Shown here: positions 8,011-16,861 of the stretch, piece after piece
How positions within the stretch are numbered: position 1 is the first letter of the stretch
Layout of the letters: every line of letters begins with the position of its first letter
From: CAMUQR01 sp963516005
Lineage (GTDB): Bacteria; Patescibacteriota; Saccharimonadia; Saccharimonadales; Saccharimonadaceae
Direction: 5' to 3'
Length of the DNA: 64,000 nucleotides
Assembly (NCBI GenBank): GCA_963516005.1
Contig: CAUPYP010000002.1
Span: 62,001-126,000 of the forward strand
Translations under genes and position numbers: made by a program
Notes under the pieces: model-generated
The model's database searches: none
The model's input: only the letters and a program-made list of their open reading frames with translations
Told to the model about the DNA's origin: nothing

Positions 8011-10581
8011 TCATAGGGTTGGTGGTTGCTTGGAACGATAATCACAACCATATTCCCAGTTGGTACAGCCATAAAATTCCGAAAACGGCCCTTGACGCTT
8101 GATAATTTCACCATGACCGCAACGCGGACAGCGAATGGCGGTTTGATCGTGATTATTTAATAATAGCTCTAATTCTTTAATAAATTTTGACTTGCGGTAT
8201 TTGTTGGTGATAAATACTACCGCTTTTTTGGCTCGCGTCATCGCTACATAAAACAACCGCCGTTCCTCGCCATCTGGAAATTGGTCACCGCTACTCAGCA
8301 CTAGACTGAGAATTGGATCATCACTTTTGCCAGATGGGAAGCCATATTTACCACTGTTGCAATTTAAGACAATCACATAATCCGCCTCAAGTCCTTTTGA
8401 TTTATGAGCGGTAATAAACTGTAAATTAGCTTGCTGACCGCGCCACTGCCCATCAGTTATTAGATAAGTCGCCGTCGCCTGTTGATAATTGACTCGCAGG
8501 CGGTGATTTCGCCCCACGATACGTTTTGTAAAATCAAAATTATACCGCCCAATCAGATAAAAACTATCATCAGGTCGAGCGCCGTCAGCTAACAATTGCT
8601 TCATTGCCTGAATGACCGCTTCGGTATCATCATCGGCGGTTGATTCAATAATTTGGTAGCTGGTTGGTGGTTTGTCGGCGGGTGCGACCAGTTTTTTCGG
8701 TAATTGATGGGGATTTTTTAAAATAAAATCAGAACTCAGACTAATCAATGGCTGATTGAACCGATAGGTAGTTTCAATCCGCAGTAAAGCTGTCGCACCA
8801 AAATAACGCTCAAATTGTGAAAACAGCGTGATATCACTGCCGGTAAATCGAAAAATCGACTGCCAATCATCGCCCACGCAATAAAACTTAACATCGGGAT
8901 TTTGTTGACGAATTGCTTGTAAAATCTGATACCGCCCAAACGATAAATCCTGAAATTCATCCACAATCACATATTTAAGCGGACAACAATATTGCCCGCT
9001 CGCCAAATAAGTCGATGCCTGATTAATCATATCACTAAAATCAATCGCTGATTCTGACGCTAATTGCTCCTGATATTTGACATAGATTGGCTCAAATAAT
9101 TCTAAAAATAATTCGGCTCGACGCCTCAGAAAACCGTTTTGCGGTTTGGACTGGTTTAAACTTCGCACCTCGGATAATTGATAATTATTGGATTTAAGTA
9201 GTGCTAAAAAAGTCCGCACCAAACTCATCAAACCATCAACTTGATCGGCACTGGTTTTTTGGATTAACTGCCACTGCTCAAAAGGCGTCAGCGGTTTAAG
9301 CGTCACACCAGAACGTGTCAATTCCCGCTTTAAATGTTCAAATAATTTCCCATCATCAAATTGATGTGAATAAGTTTCAATCATGTGCGTTTGATATTGA
9401 CGATGCAAACGTTTTTTCCAGTTATAACTAGCTTGGTAGTGTGCCGTCGCTTGTGCCTGCGTTTCACCAGGCTTCGCAAAAAATGCTGGAACATTACCTC
9501 GTTTATCCATCCCAAAATGTTCCAAATAAATCACCTGTCCATCATCGGTAGTAATCGTGAAATCTGGCTTATAATTCTCGCGAAATGATTGCTGGCGGAC
9601 GCTAGCTGACGACGCCATCGGCGGACGATATAATTGTTCATACCGATACTCAACCTGATGCAAAGTCAGAAAATTCGCAATTTGGCATTCCTCAATGCTT
9701 TTGACGACTTCGTTTTTGAGAGTTTGCCGAGGATGAGTTTTATTAGTTTTATCGGCATATTTTTTGGTAATTTGTTTTAAAGTCGTGAAGTTTTGATCTT
9801 TTAAATATTGAATATATTCGCCCAAAGTCTTGAATTCAAACTGCGATTTGGGGATTTTAAAATAATACAGCAAAAAATGATTCAGCTTTGCTAAATACTG
9901 CGGATCAGCGTCCACTAACTCTCGCACAAACCGCCGAAACAGCGCCTCATCATTCACTTCACTCTTAATTCCAACTCCACCCTGAACTTGACGAATCACC
10001 CTCAGACCAAATTTATGAAAAGTTTGTGGCTCAATTCCTGGCACAGCAATTCGTTGACGCATTTCCTCAGCTGACTTATGCGTGAAAGAAATCGGCAAAA
10101 TCTGCTCCGCTGACACACCCAACACCTCGACTAAATATTTAATTTTAGCAACGATCGTCAGGGTTTTGCCCGAGCCAGCACCCGCCACCACCAACGTATT
10201 ATCTTCATCGGTAATCACTGCTCGCCGTTGTTTTTCATCCAGAGGAAACTTCGTCGCCTGCGCAAAAAACTCCGCCCGCCGTGTCATTTCCCGCTCAACA
10301 AACTGCTGATTATGGCGCTGACGATATTTTTCGAACTGCTTTTGTAGCACTTTTAACCGCCAATAATTAAATAACTCCCACGGTCGTAAACATAAACTTA
10401 AGACCATCAACCAGCCCCGCGGATAGTACGCACTAATCTCTGTCCACAAATCGACTGATCGTTTATGACAAATAAAACTATCCGTCATTAATAATTGTTG
10501 CGCTTGTTGCCTGAGCGCTCGGTATTTTGCCCGACCCTGTTTCATTAAAACCATCTTACTAAAAAAGCTAGTTAGTCGCAA
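8011..10581 (-). CDS. UvrD/Rep (SF1) DNA helicase with C-terminal zinc ribbon
   Basis: 856 residues, or 847 if translation starts at the ATG at 10554 rather than the TTG at 10581. An N-terminal helical region is followed by Walker A GAGSGKT (134-140), the Q/Ia motifs, Walker B VIVDEFQDLSFGR (538-550) and motif VI VAMTRAKKAVVF. The C-terminus has a four-cysteine zinc ribbon (CPRC near 818-821, then C839 and C846) of the topoisomerase type. The layout resembles E. coli helicase IV (HelD). An insertion between motifs Ia and II contains YKPDF and IYLEHFG (about 337-356), which looks like a degenerate PD-(D/E)xK nuclease fold. A role in recombination or repair of DNA is inferred. Confidence 0.9.
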   Translation of the reverse strand: MRLTSFFSKMVLMKQGRAKYRALRQQAQQLLMTDSFICHKRSVDLWTEISAYYPRGWLMVLSLCLRPWELFNYWRLKVLQKQFEKYRQRHNQQFVEREMTRRAEFFAQATKFPLDEKQRRAVITDEDNTLVVAGAGSGKTLTIVAKIKYLVEVLGVSAEQILPISFTHKSAEEMRQRIAVPGIEPQTFHKFGLRVIRQVQGGVGIKSEVNDEALFRRFVRELVDADPQYLAKLNHFLLYYFKIPKSQFEFKTLGEYIQYLKDQNFTTLKQITKKYADKTNKTHPRQTLKNEVVKSIEECQIANFLTLHQVEYRYEQLYRPPMASSASVRQQSFRENYKPDFTITTDDGQVIYLEHFGMDKRGNVPAFFAKPGETQAQATAHYQASYNWKKRLHRQYQTHMIETYSHQFDDGKLFEHLKRELTRSGVTLKPLTPFEQWQLIQKTSADQVDGLMSLVRTFLALLKSNNYQLSEVRSLNQSKPQNGFLRRRAELFLELFEPIYVKYQEQLASESAIDFSDMINQASTYLASGQYCCPLKYVIVDEFQDLSFGRYQILQAIRQQNPDVKFYCVGDDWQSIFRFTGSDITLFSQFERYFGATALLRIETTYRFNQPLISLSSDFILKNPHQLPKKLVAPADKPPTSYQIIESTADDDTEAVIQAMKQLLADGARPDDSFYLIGRYNFDFTKRIVGRNHRLRVNYQQATATYLITDGQWRGQQANLQFITAHKSKGLEADYVIVLNCNSGKYGFPSGKSDDPILSLVLSSGDQFPDGEERRLFYVAMTRAKKAVVFITNKYRKSKFIKELELLLNNHDQTAIRCPRCGHGEIIKRQGPFSEFYGCTNWEYGCDYRSKQPPTL

Positions 10582-10657
10582 CCATCAAACGTTAGTTTAC
10601 TTTAAAAACCAGCCCTGTAAAATACACGACTGGTTTATTGATGTCAAGTCAGATTAA

Positions 10658-13600
10658 CTACTGGCGACGGCGGCGGGCAGCGATGATCCACCAACCCGCA
10701 CTAGTAACTACCGTACCACCACCGATAATCGCGAACCAAGTTGTAGGTGATAGATACTTAGTTTGATTACCGTCATTGTGTGACTGTTTGGTTGTATTCT
10801 GGTTATTAGACTGAGCAGAATATTCACGGACCGTCACTGATGACTGCGGAGTAGATGATTGGTTAGAGCTGGTTTGATCCTGAGTCGATGTAGTTGGTTG
10901 TTGTGGACGCTCCACATCACCCAGTGGATTGATTGTTGGCTGACTACTTTGATTGTTAATTGAACCACGAATTTGCTGTTTGATGCTTGGAGCTATCTGT
11001 TGCAAGTTTAAGGCGATTGGAGCTGGAGACGGAGTTGCTTTAGGTGATACTGATGGTTGTGACTGACGGACAGTTGATTGACCTGCCTGTGGCGCAACTG
11101 ATGGTTTCACTTCAGCGGATGGCTTAGCCTCCGAAGCTGGTGGTTGAACGGTTGAATGAGTTGGCTTTTTTGACTGCAAGTGTGGTTTAACTTCAGGCTT
11201 TTTGTTAGTTGTTTCTGATGGTTTCGAACCAGACGGTTGAGTTGTAGACGGCTGAGCTGGAGTTGGTTTCACTGCCTCAGATTGCTTCTCTGGAGTTGAT
11301 TCGGGAGTTTTTGTATCATAAGTTGATTGCGACTTATCTACCGGCTGAGCTGGAGTCGATGGCTGGGCCGAAGTCGACGGTTGTGACTTATCAGACTTAT
11401 CACCAGCTTGAGCCAAATCTTGAGAAGTTTCAGATTGCTGTGGTGTCGTCGTATCTGGTTTTTTCTCAACTGATGGTTGAGCAGGTTGATTCTGTTCTTC
11501 GGTTGGCTTTTCGACCGGCTTGGTCGGTTGAGCTGGAGTAGGCGGAGTAACCACTGGTGGCTGAGTTTGGACTGGCGCTAAGCGATTTTCAATCGAAGTT
11601 AGCATCGCTTCCAGAGATTGCTCCATATTAGAGAAACTAACTTTTAGTTCTTGCGATTTCTGACGAACTTCAACTAAGAGAGTTTCAATTTGGTCTTTAT
11701 AACCAACTGGAATATTAGCTGGCACGCGACGGAATAAACTACGATATTGATAGCGAGTTTGAGCCTCATACTGTTGAGCATCAGTATCACGCTGTTTAAT
11801 TTTTGCAATTGCTACTTGCAGAGTTTGCGCCGTAGCTTTAATATCAACAGCCGATGGATTATTTTCAACTTGCGCCAACATCGTCTGCAATTCTTGACGC
11901 AACGATGAATAATGTAATTTATCCTGGTCGACTTTAGCATTGTTAATCAAGCCTTTCAGGGCGGTGGTAGCCACCGCTAGCTCTGAGTGATCGGTCTGAT
12001 TAGTAATTTCTTTAATCAGATTAATTTGACGCATATCAGCTTCGGCTACTTTTTGAGCAGTAGCACCTAAACGTGTGTACATCCAATCAGCACGCTCACG
12101 AGCTTTTTTATCTTGATCGTTAACCATCGTTAAATCTTTATTCAAAATAGCCTGGTGCTGATTACGGAAGTCTTGAACTCGACGTTCAACTAGCACTTGG
12201 TTTTTTATCTTAAACTTTAAGTCATTGACTCGCATCATCAAATCATAACTGAACTGATCGTAAGCCTCACGCGCCCGACCTTCTGCCAGCGCCGTTTCAG
12301 CTGTTTGAATCAGATTGCTTAAAGCGGTCGATTCCTGATATTCGGCATCTTCCAAGCGATCGATGAAATCCTTGCTATCAGCTACCATTTTGGTCAAAAT
12401 CAGCTTCGAGTTAGCACCGTCGGCTTTCATCTTTTTCTCAAGTGCACGCAGTTTGCCCTGCTCGTCCATCAACCAATCACGTGCTGTTCGTGGCAACAAT
12501 TTCAATGCTTGTTTCGCGTGATGAAGTTGACGGTTAGCAACAGCCATATCTTGACTGTTAATCACTTCTGCAAATTGTTGGCGATACAGTTGAGCGCTCG
12601 CTTGATCTTGATCGAGAGCCTGCAATTTCTCCGTTAAATTGGTTTTTTCGGTATTAAGCTTATTTATCACGCTCATAGGCAACGCCAGCAAGTTATAGTA
12701 AGCGCGAGCTAAACGGTGATAATCATGCGAAATAGTCGTCAGTTCGTCTTTAAAATCCCGTCGGAATTGGTTAACCAACTCATTATCTTCCATCTCAAAC
12801 GCTGACGCAGGTGCGACTGGGTCGCCAGCTAAGGTTTGACGTTTAGCAAATTCATCACTCAACTGATGATAGCGCTGTTCAAATTCTCGCAATTTAGCAC
12901 TAAGCTGTTCAACTTTTTGATCATTCGCACCGGTCAGATTTTTGTCCAAATCACCCAGCCAAGCTATCATTGAAGTTAATTCGGCTTCATCTTGTGCTTG
13001 TTTAATCTTGTTTTTTAGGATTTGATATTTTGGCAAGAAATTATCAGTCACCGACTGGCGCAGACGCTCTAAGTTAGCATTAATTGTCTCTTGAGTTAAC
13101 TGTTGAGCGGCTTTTTCAGTAGCCTCACGAGTAGTACGAATCCGTAATTCAGCGCCCGCCCCAAAGTGATTTGAACCTTTGAGAATCTTAAACTTAATGT
13201 AGCGCGCCTCAACTGGTTTCGAGAAGTTAATATTAACTGCCTGACGAATATTACCTTGGTAATTCATCTCAATCGGCTGATTACCAATTGGCGTAAACGG
13301 CGTTTCCAGAATTGTCTTGCCATCAGTAGTGTCGATATTGCCGTTATAATAAGCCACCTCAACTTGCAGAGCTCGACCATTATCAGCACCATTTTGGCGT
13401 GGGACGTATTGTAAGCCAGTCACTGGATAGCTTTTGTTCAGCTCAATAACGATTGTTGGCTGAGTATCACCACGGTTATAACTTGAGTGCCAAATCGTAT
13501 TAATGTCACCGTCAATTAAATTTTTCGCGCCTTCGTTATGTTCCGGCATCTGGCTAGTAGCGTGCTTAATACGCAAATTTTGTTTAAACACAAAGTCAAA

Positions 13601-15958
13601 GTTATTATCCAACTGATTGTCAGTAAAGGCTAGTTCCACTGGATCGCTGGCATAAGTCGTACCCGAACCTTTAACGCGCACTTGAATCCGCACATTACCC
13701 GCCAAATTTGGCTGAATCGCTTCATAATCCATCCAAGTCCGACCATTATCATAAGAATATTCCATCGTATCATTGATACCGATAATATAATTCTCTTGGT
13801 CATTGATACGCAAGCTTGGAGTTTGGGCTTTTTTAAAATTAATTGTCAACGGATAACGAGAACCGCGCACTCGCAATTTCAAACCATATTGCAAATTAAT
13901 CGAGTTAATTTCTGCAGAAGTAAGTTGGTGGTTGGCGTTTTTGATTGGTGACCAAGTTTGACCGTTATCAAGTGAATATTCAGTGTCAGTCTGCCCGCCA
14001 ACAATCTGATTGGCGTGCTCGTCACTCAGGCTAAATTTACCTAAATAATTACGCGCTTCCGTAATCTTCTGGCGGTGATATTGAGGACTAATCGAGTCAC
14101 TGCTCACCCCTGGTAAACGCTGAGCCTTGCCCATCGCTTCAATATATTTGGCGTAATATTCGTTCAAACCTTTGCGGGAGGTGATTTTCGCCTTAATTGG
14201 CTCTAGTCGCTTCGTCATTGGTACTGGATGACGATAGAGATTTTCCATCATCAAATGCGCCAATTCGACATAATGATATTCACTAGCATTACGCGCTTGA
14301 TACAGCTCAAACAAACTCTGGTAAGCCGGCAAAAATAACGGGTTAAGTTCAATCACCTGTCTTAAAGTTGCTCGTTTAGTCTGATAATCGGTCAAATAAT
14401 GCGTATGATCATAAAGTTCGCGGGCGCGGTCATAATGAGGTTGCTTCAACGAGTCAGCTGCGATATGACTAAAACTGCTCTCATAATTCGCATCACGAAT
14501 CGTTGGTGAATAAGGATTGCCACTGGTTTCACCCCAGCTCGAAATCCAGTTATTACCTTGCCAATTATGATTATCATCAAAATAAATCACCGCTGCATGG
14601 CCCGGCTGACCGACCAGAATACCTGGCACGCCAAAAGCGTTAAGCGCCACTGAATCAAATTTTGACACCGTACCACAAACACCACCATGTTCGATCACTT
14701 CCGCCAGACTTGGGAAAAAGCCATAAAAGTTCGCACCGTGAATACTATCGCCAAAGCGGTTTTTATCGGTATAACGAATGTAGCGGTAAGTAGCATTACT
14801 CAAATCGCTGTTAGATTTTAACAGATCAGGATGCTCTTTTTTGATCTTTTCACGCAACCATAAAATATCTTCATCAGTCGCTTCTGCCTTAACCACCGTT
14901 GTCATGTAGGCGGTGTCTAGTTCGTTAAAAATTGGTCGCAACTCGCCCTTCACTCGGCTCAAATTACGAAACATCCGGTAACGACTAATGTGGTTAACCT
15001 CTTGCGCCCAGTCCGCCCAAAAACGCACTTTACCCGAGAAAGCCGTCGCCACCGCGATAGCGATTTTCTTATTTAAACTATCGGTGCGAATGGTTGGGTC
15101 ATAATCATCAAGCGACTTAAGAATTGACAAAAATCCTAAACCAGTGCCATAAGGTTTCTCAGCCTCATTTGACATCGCTAGGGCATCAATATCGTTAAAA
15201 AACCAGTCATTAAACGCCTGATTGCCATCGGTTTTGACAAAATAATAGTAATCCATCACCCCCACGCGACGCAGTAATTGCGCTTGTAGCATCGTCAAAC
15301 GGCTAGTCTGGTCATGCGGTGCCGTCGCTAAATTAAACTGAGCATTGACCCGTCGTTCTAGCTCAGCTTGGCTAATCATATCTTTTAGATCACCTGCCAC
15401 AAATTTCGCGTCAGCTAAGACGGCGTGATCTTGGGTTTTTTCGCCTAAATGGTCGATTTTAATCTTTAAACGTTTACGGTTTTTGATATCAAGAACAATT
15501 GGCTTGGTTTGGAAATGGCCAATCGATTCAGTCGTCGCCACAAAATCGCCATCAAGATAAAAGTCAAATTTCAAACGACCTTGGCTTTTATTCGCCTGAA
15601 TACCAGCGAACGCCCGAAATAGCGTCTTACCCTCGGCATTCGGCTTACCCAAATCATAAATCAGCTCGGCATCAGCGTGCGCGAAGATACCTTTTGGATA
15701 AGATTGAGGCTTGAGCGACACCGGATGATTAACCGTAATTTGCTGGTAATCTTCCTTGGCATTTTCAACCAATGGCTGGTCGACGCGATAGCGATCCCAA
15801 CCTACCCGCTGACTTTCGGGTTTAATATCACTTAAATAAATCGCATTCGGGTCGAGATCTTTACTTTTTGCCCCAGTGACCAGCATATTCCAACCGCCCA
15901 GGATAATCAATCCCGCTAATAAAATCACCGAAATCCTTCGTAAATTGTCTTTGTTCAT
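10658..15958 (-). CDS. Giant multidomain cell-surface protein (NPCBM, transglutaminase-like, F5/8C, coiled coil)
   Basis: 1766 residues. Residues 8-27 are a signal peptide or anchor. NPCBM-like carbohydrate-binding module at about 38-190 (YPKGIFAHADAELIYDLG, then IKIDHLG). Transglutaminase/papain-like core at about 400-470, with GGVCGT (Cys418), GQPGHAAVIYF (His444) and an Asp/Asn cluster after it. Two short beta repeats with YSLDNGQTW and YSYDNGRTW (about 650 and 725). F5/8 type C (discoidin) module at about 785-932. Long coiled coil at about 935-1440. Pro/Thr/Ser/Gln-rich stalk at about 1450-1720. C-terminal membrane helix and RRRR tail. This is a wall-spanning adhesin or glycan-modifying protein, presumably on the cell surface. 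Transcribed alone. Confidence 0.88.
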   Translation of the reverse strand: MNKDNLRRISVILLAGLIILGGWNMLVTGAKSKDLDPNAIYLSDIKPESQRVGWDRYRVDQPLVENAKEDYQQITVNHPVSLKPQSYPKGIFAHADAELIYDLGKPNAEGKTLFRAFAGIQANKSQGRLKFDFYLDGDFVATTESIGHFQTKPIVLDIKNRKRLKIKIDHLGEKTQDHAVLADAKFVAGDLKDMISQAELERRVNAQFNLATAPHDQTSRLTMLQAQLLRRVGVMDYYYFVKTDGNQAFNDWFFNDIDALAMSNEAEKPYGTGLGFLSILKSLDDYDPTIRTDSLNKKIAIAVATAFSGKVRFWADWAQEVNHISRYRMFRNLSRVKGELRPIFNELDTAYMTTVVKAEATDEDILWLREKIKKEHPDLLKSNSDLSNATYRYIRYTDKNRFGDSIHGANFYGFFPSLAEVIEHGGVCGTVSKFDSVALNAFGVPGILVGQPGHAAVIYFDDNHNWQGNNWISSWGETSGNPYSPTIRDANYESSFSHIAADSLKQPHYDRARELYDHTHYLTDYQTKRATLRQVIELNPLFLPAYQSLFELYQARNASEYHYVELAHLMMENLYRHPVPMTKRLEPIKAKITSRKGLNEYYAKYIEAMGKAQRLPGVSSDSISPQYHRQKITEARNYLGKFSLSDEHANQIVGGQTDTEYSLDNGQTWSPIKNANHQLTSAEINSINLQYGLKLRVRGSRYPLTINFKKAQTPSLRINDQENYIIGINDTMEYSYDNGRTWMDYEAIQPNLAGNVRIQVRVKGSGTTYASDPVELAFTDNQLDNNFDFVFKQNLRIKHATSQMPEHNEGAKNLIDGDINTIWHSSYNRGDTQPTIVIELNKSYPVTGLQYVPRQNGADNGRALQVEVAYYNGNIDTTDGKTILETPFTPIGNQPIEMNYQGNIRQAVNINFSKPVEARYIKFKILKGSNHFGAGAELRIRTTREATEKAAQQLTQETINANLERLRQSVTDNFLPKYQILKNKIKQAQDEAELTSMIAWLGDLDKNLTGANDQKVEQLSAKLREFEQRYHQLSDEFAKRQTLAGDPVAPASAFEMEDNELVNQFRRDFKDELTTISHDYHRLARAYYNLLALPMSVINKLNTEKTNLTEKLQALDQDQASAQLYRQQFAEVINSQDMAVANRQLHHAKQALKLLPRTARDWLMDEQGKLRALEKKMKADGANSKLILTKMVADSKDFIDRLEDAEYQESTALSNLIQTAETALAEGRAREAYDQFSYDLMMRVNDLKFKIKNQVLVERRVQDFRNQHQAILNKDLTMVNDQDKKARERADWMYTRLGATAQKVAEADMRQINLIKEITNQTDHSELAVATTALKGLINNAKVDQDKLHYSSLRQELQTMLAQVENNPSAVDIKATAQTLQVAIAKIKQRDTDAQQYEAQTRYQYRSLFRRVPANIPVGYKDQIETLLVEVRQKSQELKVSFSNMEQSLEAMLTSIENRLAPVQTQPPVVTPPTPAQPTKPVEKPTEEQNQPAQPSVEKKPDTTTPQQSETSQDLAQAGDKSDKSQPSTSAQPSTPAQPVDKSQSTYDTKTPESTPEKQSEAVKPTPAQPSTTQPSGSKPSETTNKKPEVKPHLQSKKPTHSTVQPPASEAKPSAEVKPSVAPQAGQSTVRQSQPSVSPKATPSPAPIALNLQQIAPSIKQQIRGSINNQSSQPTINPLGDVERPQQPTTSTQDQTSSNQSSTPQSSVTVREYSAQSNNQNTTKQSHNDGNQTKYLSPTTWFAIIGGGTVVTSAGWWIIAARRRRQ

Positions 15959-16017
15959 TTTTTCCTCTCAAAATTTGAAAATCAATCTTTTCATTATAGC
16001 ATAAAACGCTTATAAAT

Positions 16018-16180
16018 TCAAGAGGTAATAGTCATAATGGCCGGCGCTTTGATGTAAATCGTCAACATACCATCGTCACCAACCATTAATTCTTAACGAT
16101 TTTCCTTTAGCTCCCATTATACCTCCCGAAGACAAACTTTGCGTATTATATTACCCCATGCGATAGGCAACGCAAAGTTG
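16018..16180. promoter_or_regulatory. Intergenic region with long inverted repeat, candidate operator
   Basis: The 279-nt divergent gap between the giant surface protein and the XRE gene holds a perfect 10-bp inverted repeat AACTTTGCGT / ACGCAAAGTT (16135-16144 and 16170-16179, 25-nt spacer) around an AT-rich core. It lies just upstream of a weak -10 TATACT (16205-16210) for the XRE gene, so an operator for that regulator is plausible. Nothing else recognisable is seen here. A 22-codon minus-strand frame at 16018-16086 is possible but unsupported. Confidence 0.4.
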
Positions 16181-16237
16181 CTCGTCAAGGCACTAAAATT
16201 ACGCTATACTACTACAAAATAAACGAAAGGGTACCAA

Positions 16238-16849
16238 ATGATTTTTGCAAAAAAACTTAAACAATTACGTCAACAAACTGGTTGGTCACAAGAGCAACTA
16301 GCCGATCGACTCAATGTTACGCGACAAGCAGTTGCTAAGTGGGAACGAGGTGCGGGCTTTCCAGACATAGACAATATGCAAGCACTAGCAAAATTATTTA
16401 ACACTAGCGTGGACGAGCTGCTCGACTACACGCGAGCAGGACTGGCTTCGGCTATGTGCGAACCTATCGATCTTGACGCCTACCCGACAGATACGAAAGG
16501 ATATTCAGCATCCGACCTGGCAGTTGCAGACAAATTTGCCGACGCCGATCATATTGAATCGCTAAATCGCTACCGACGACTAACGTGGTGGCAAAAAATC
16601 ATCGACTTTTTCGTGGGAGCTGGAACGCTTGATGTGGCTTTTTCCGGCGAGGCCATTGGACAACTTAAAGGCGATAGACGCTATTATCTGGTTGAAAAAT
16701 CTGGTCGTTCATGGATCGTCGAAGTTACAAAGACATACATTGAACGACGTGAACTAGCCGAGACATTCCCTCGCAAAGAATTGGCGGTTAGTGATTATAT
16801 GTATCGGCGAAGCGGGTTTATTGTAAAACCATTGAATAAACAACAATAG
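16238..16849 (+). CDS. XRE-family HTH transcriptional regulator
   Basis: 203 residues. The N-terminal Cro/CI-type helix-turn-helix (about 1-65) reads FAKKLKQLRQQTGWSQEQLA, then VTRQAVAKWERGAGFPD, with LFNTSVDELL closing the domain. The remaining 135 residues are not a recognised sensor domain. They are mixed alpha/beta, with a C-terminal half rich in Tyr and Arg and no membrane segment. GAAAGGG precedes the ATG as a ribosome site. The gene converges on res (12-nt gap) and stands beside the restriction-modification island, so it may control that island or itself through the inverted repeat upstream. That link is inference. Confidence 0.85.
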   Translation: MIFAKKLKQLRQQTGWSQEQLADRLNVTRQAVAKWERGAGFPDIDNMQALAKLFNTSVDELLDYTRAGLASAMCEPIDLDAYPTDTKGYSASDLAVADKFADADHIESLNRYRRLTWWQKIIDFFVGAGTLDVAFSGEAIGQLKGDRRYYLVEKSGRSWIVEVTKTYIERRELAETFPRKELAVSDYMYRRSGFIVKPLNKQQ

Positions 16850-16861
16850 ATATGCTCAGTA

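Noticed and set aside
7998..8114. Longer start for the CmpB-like gene
   Set aside because: The extra 39 residues are not membrane-like and overlap the helicase 3' end. The ATG at 7997 begins the first helix.
16018..16086. 22-codon minus-strand frame in the XRE upstream region
   Set aside because: It reads protein-like but is too short, has no ribosome site and has no recognised relative.
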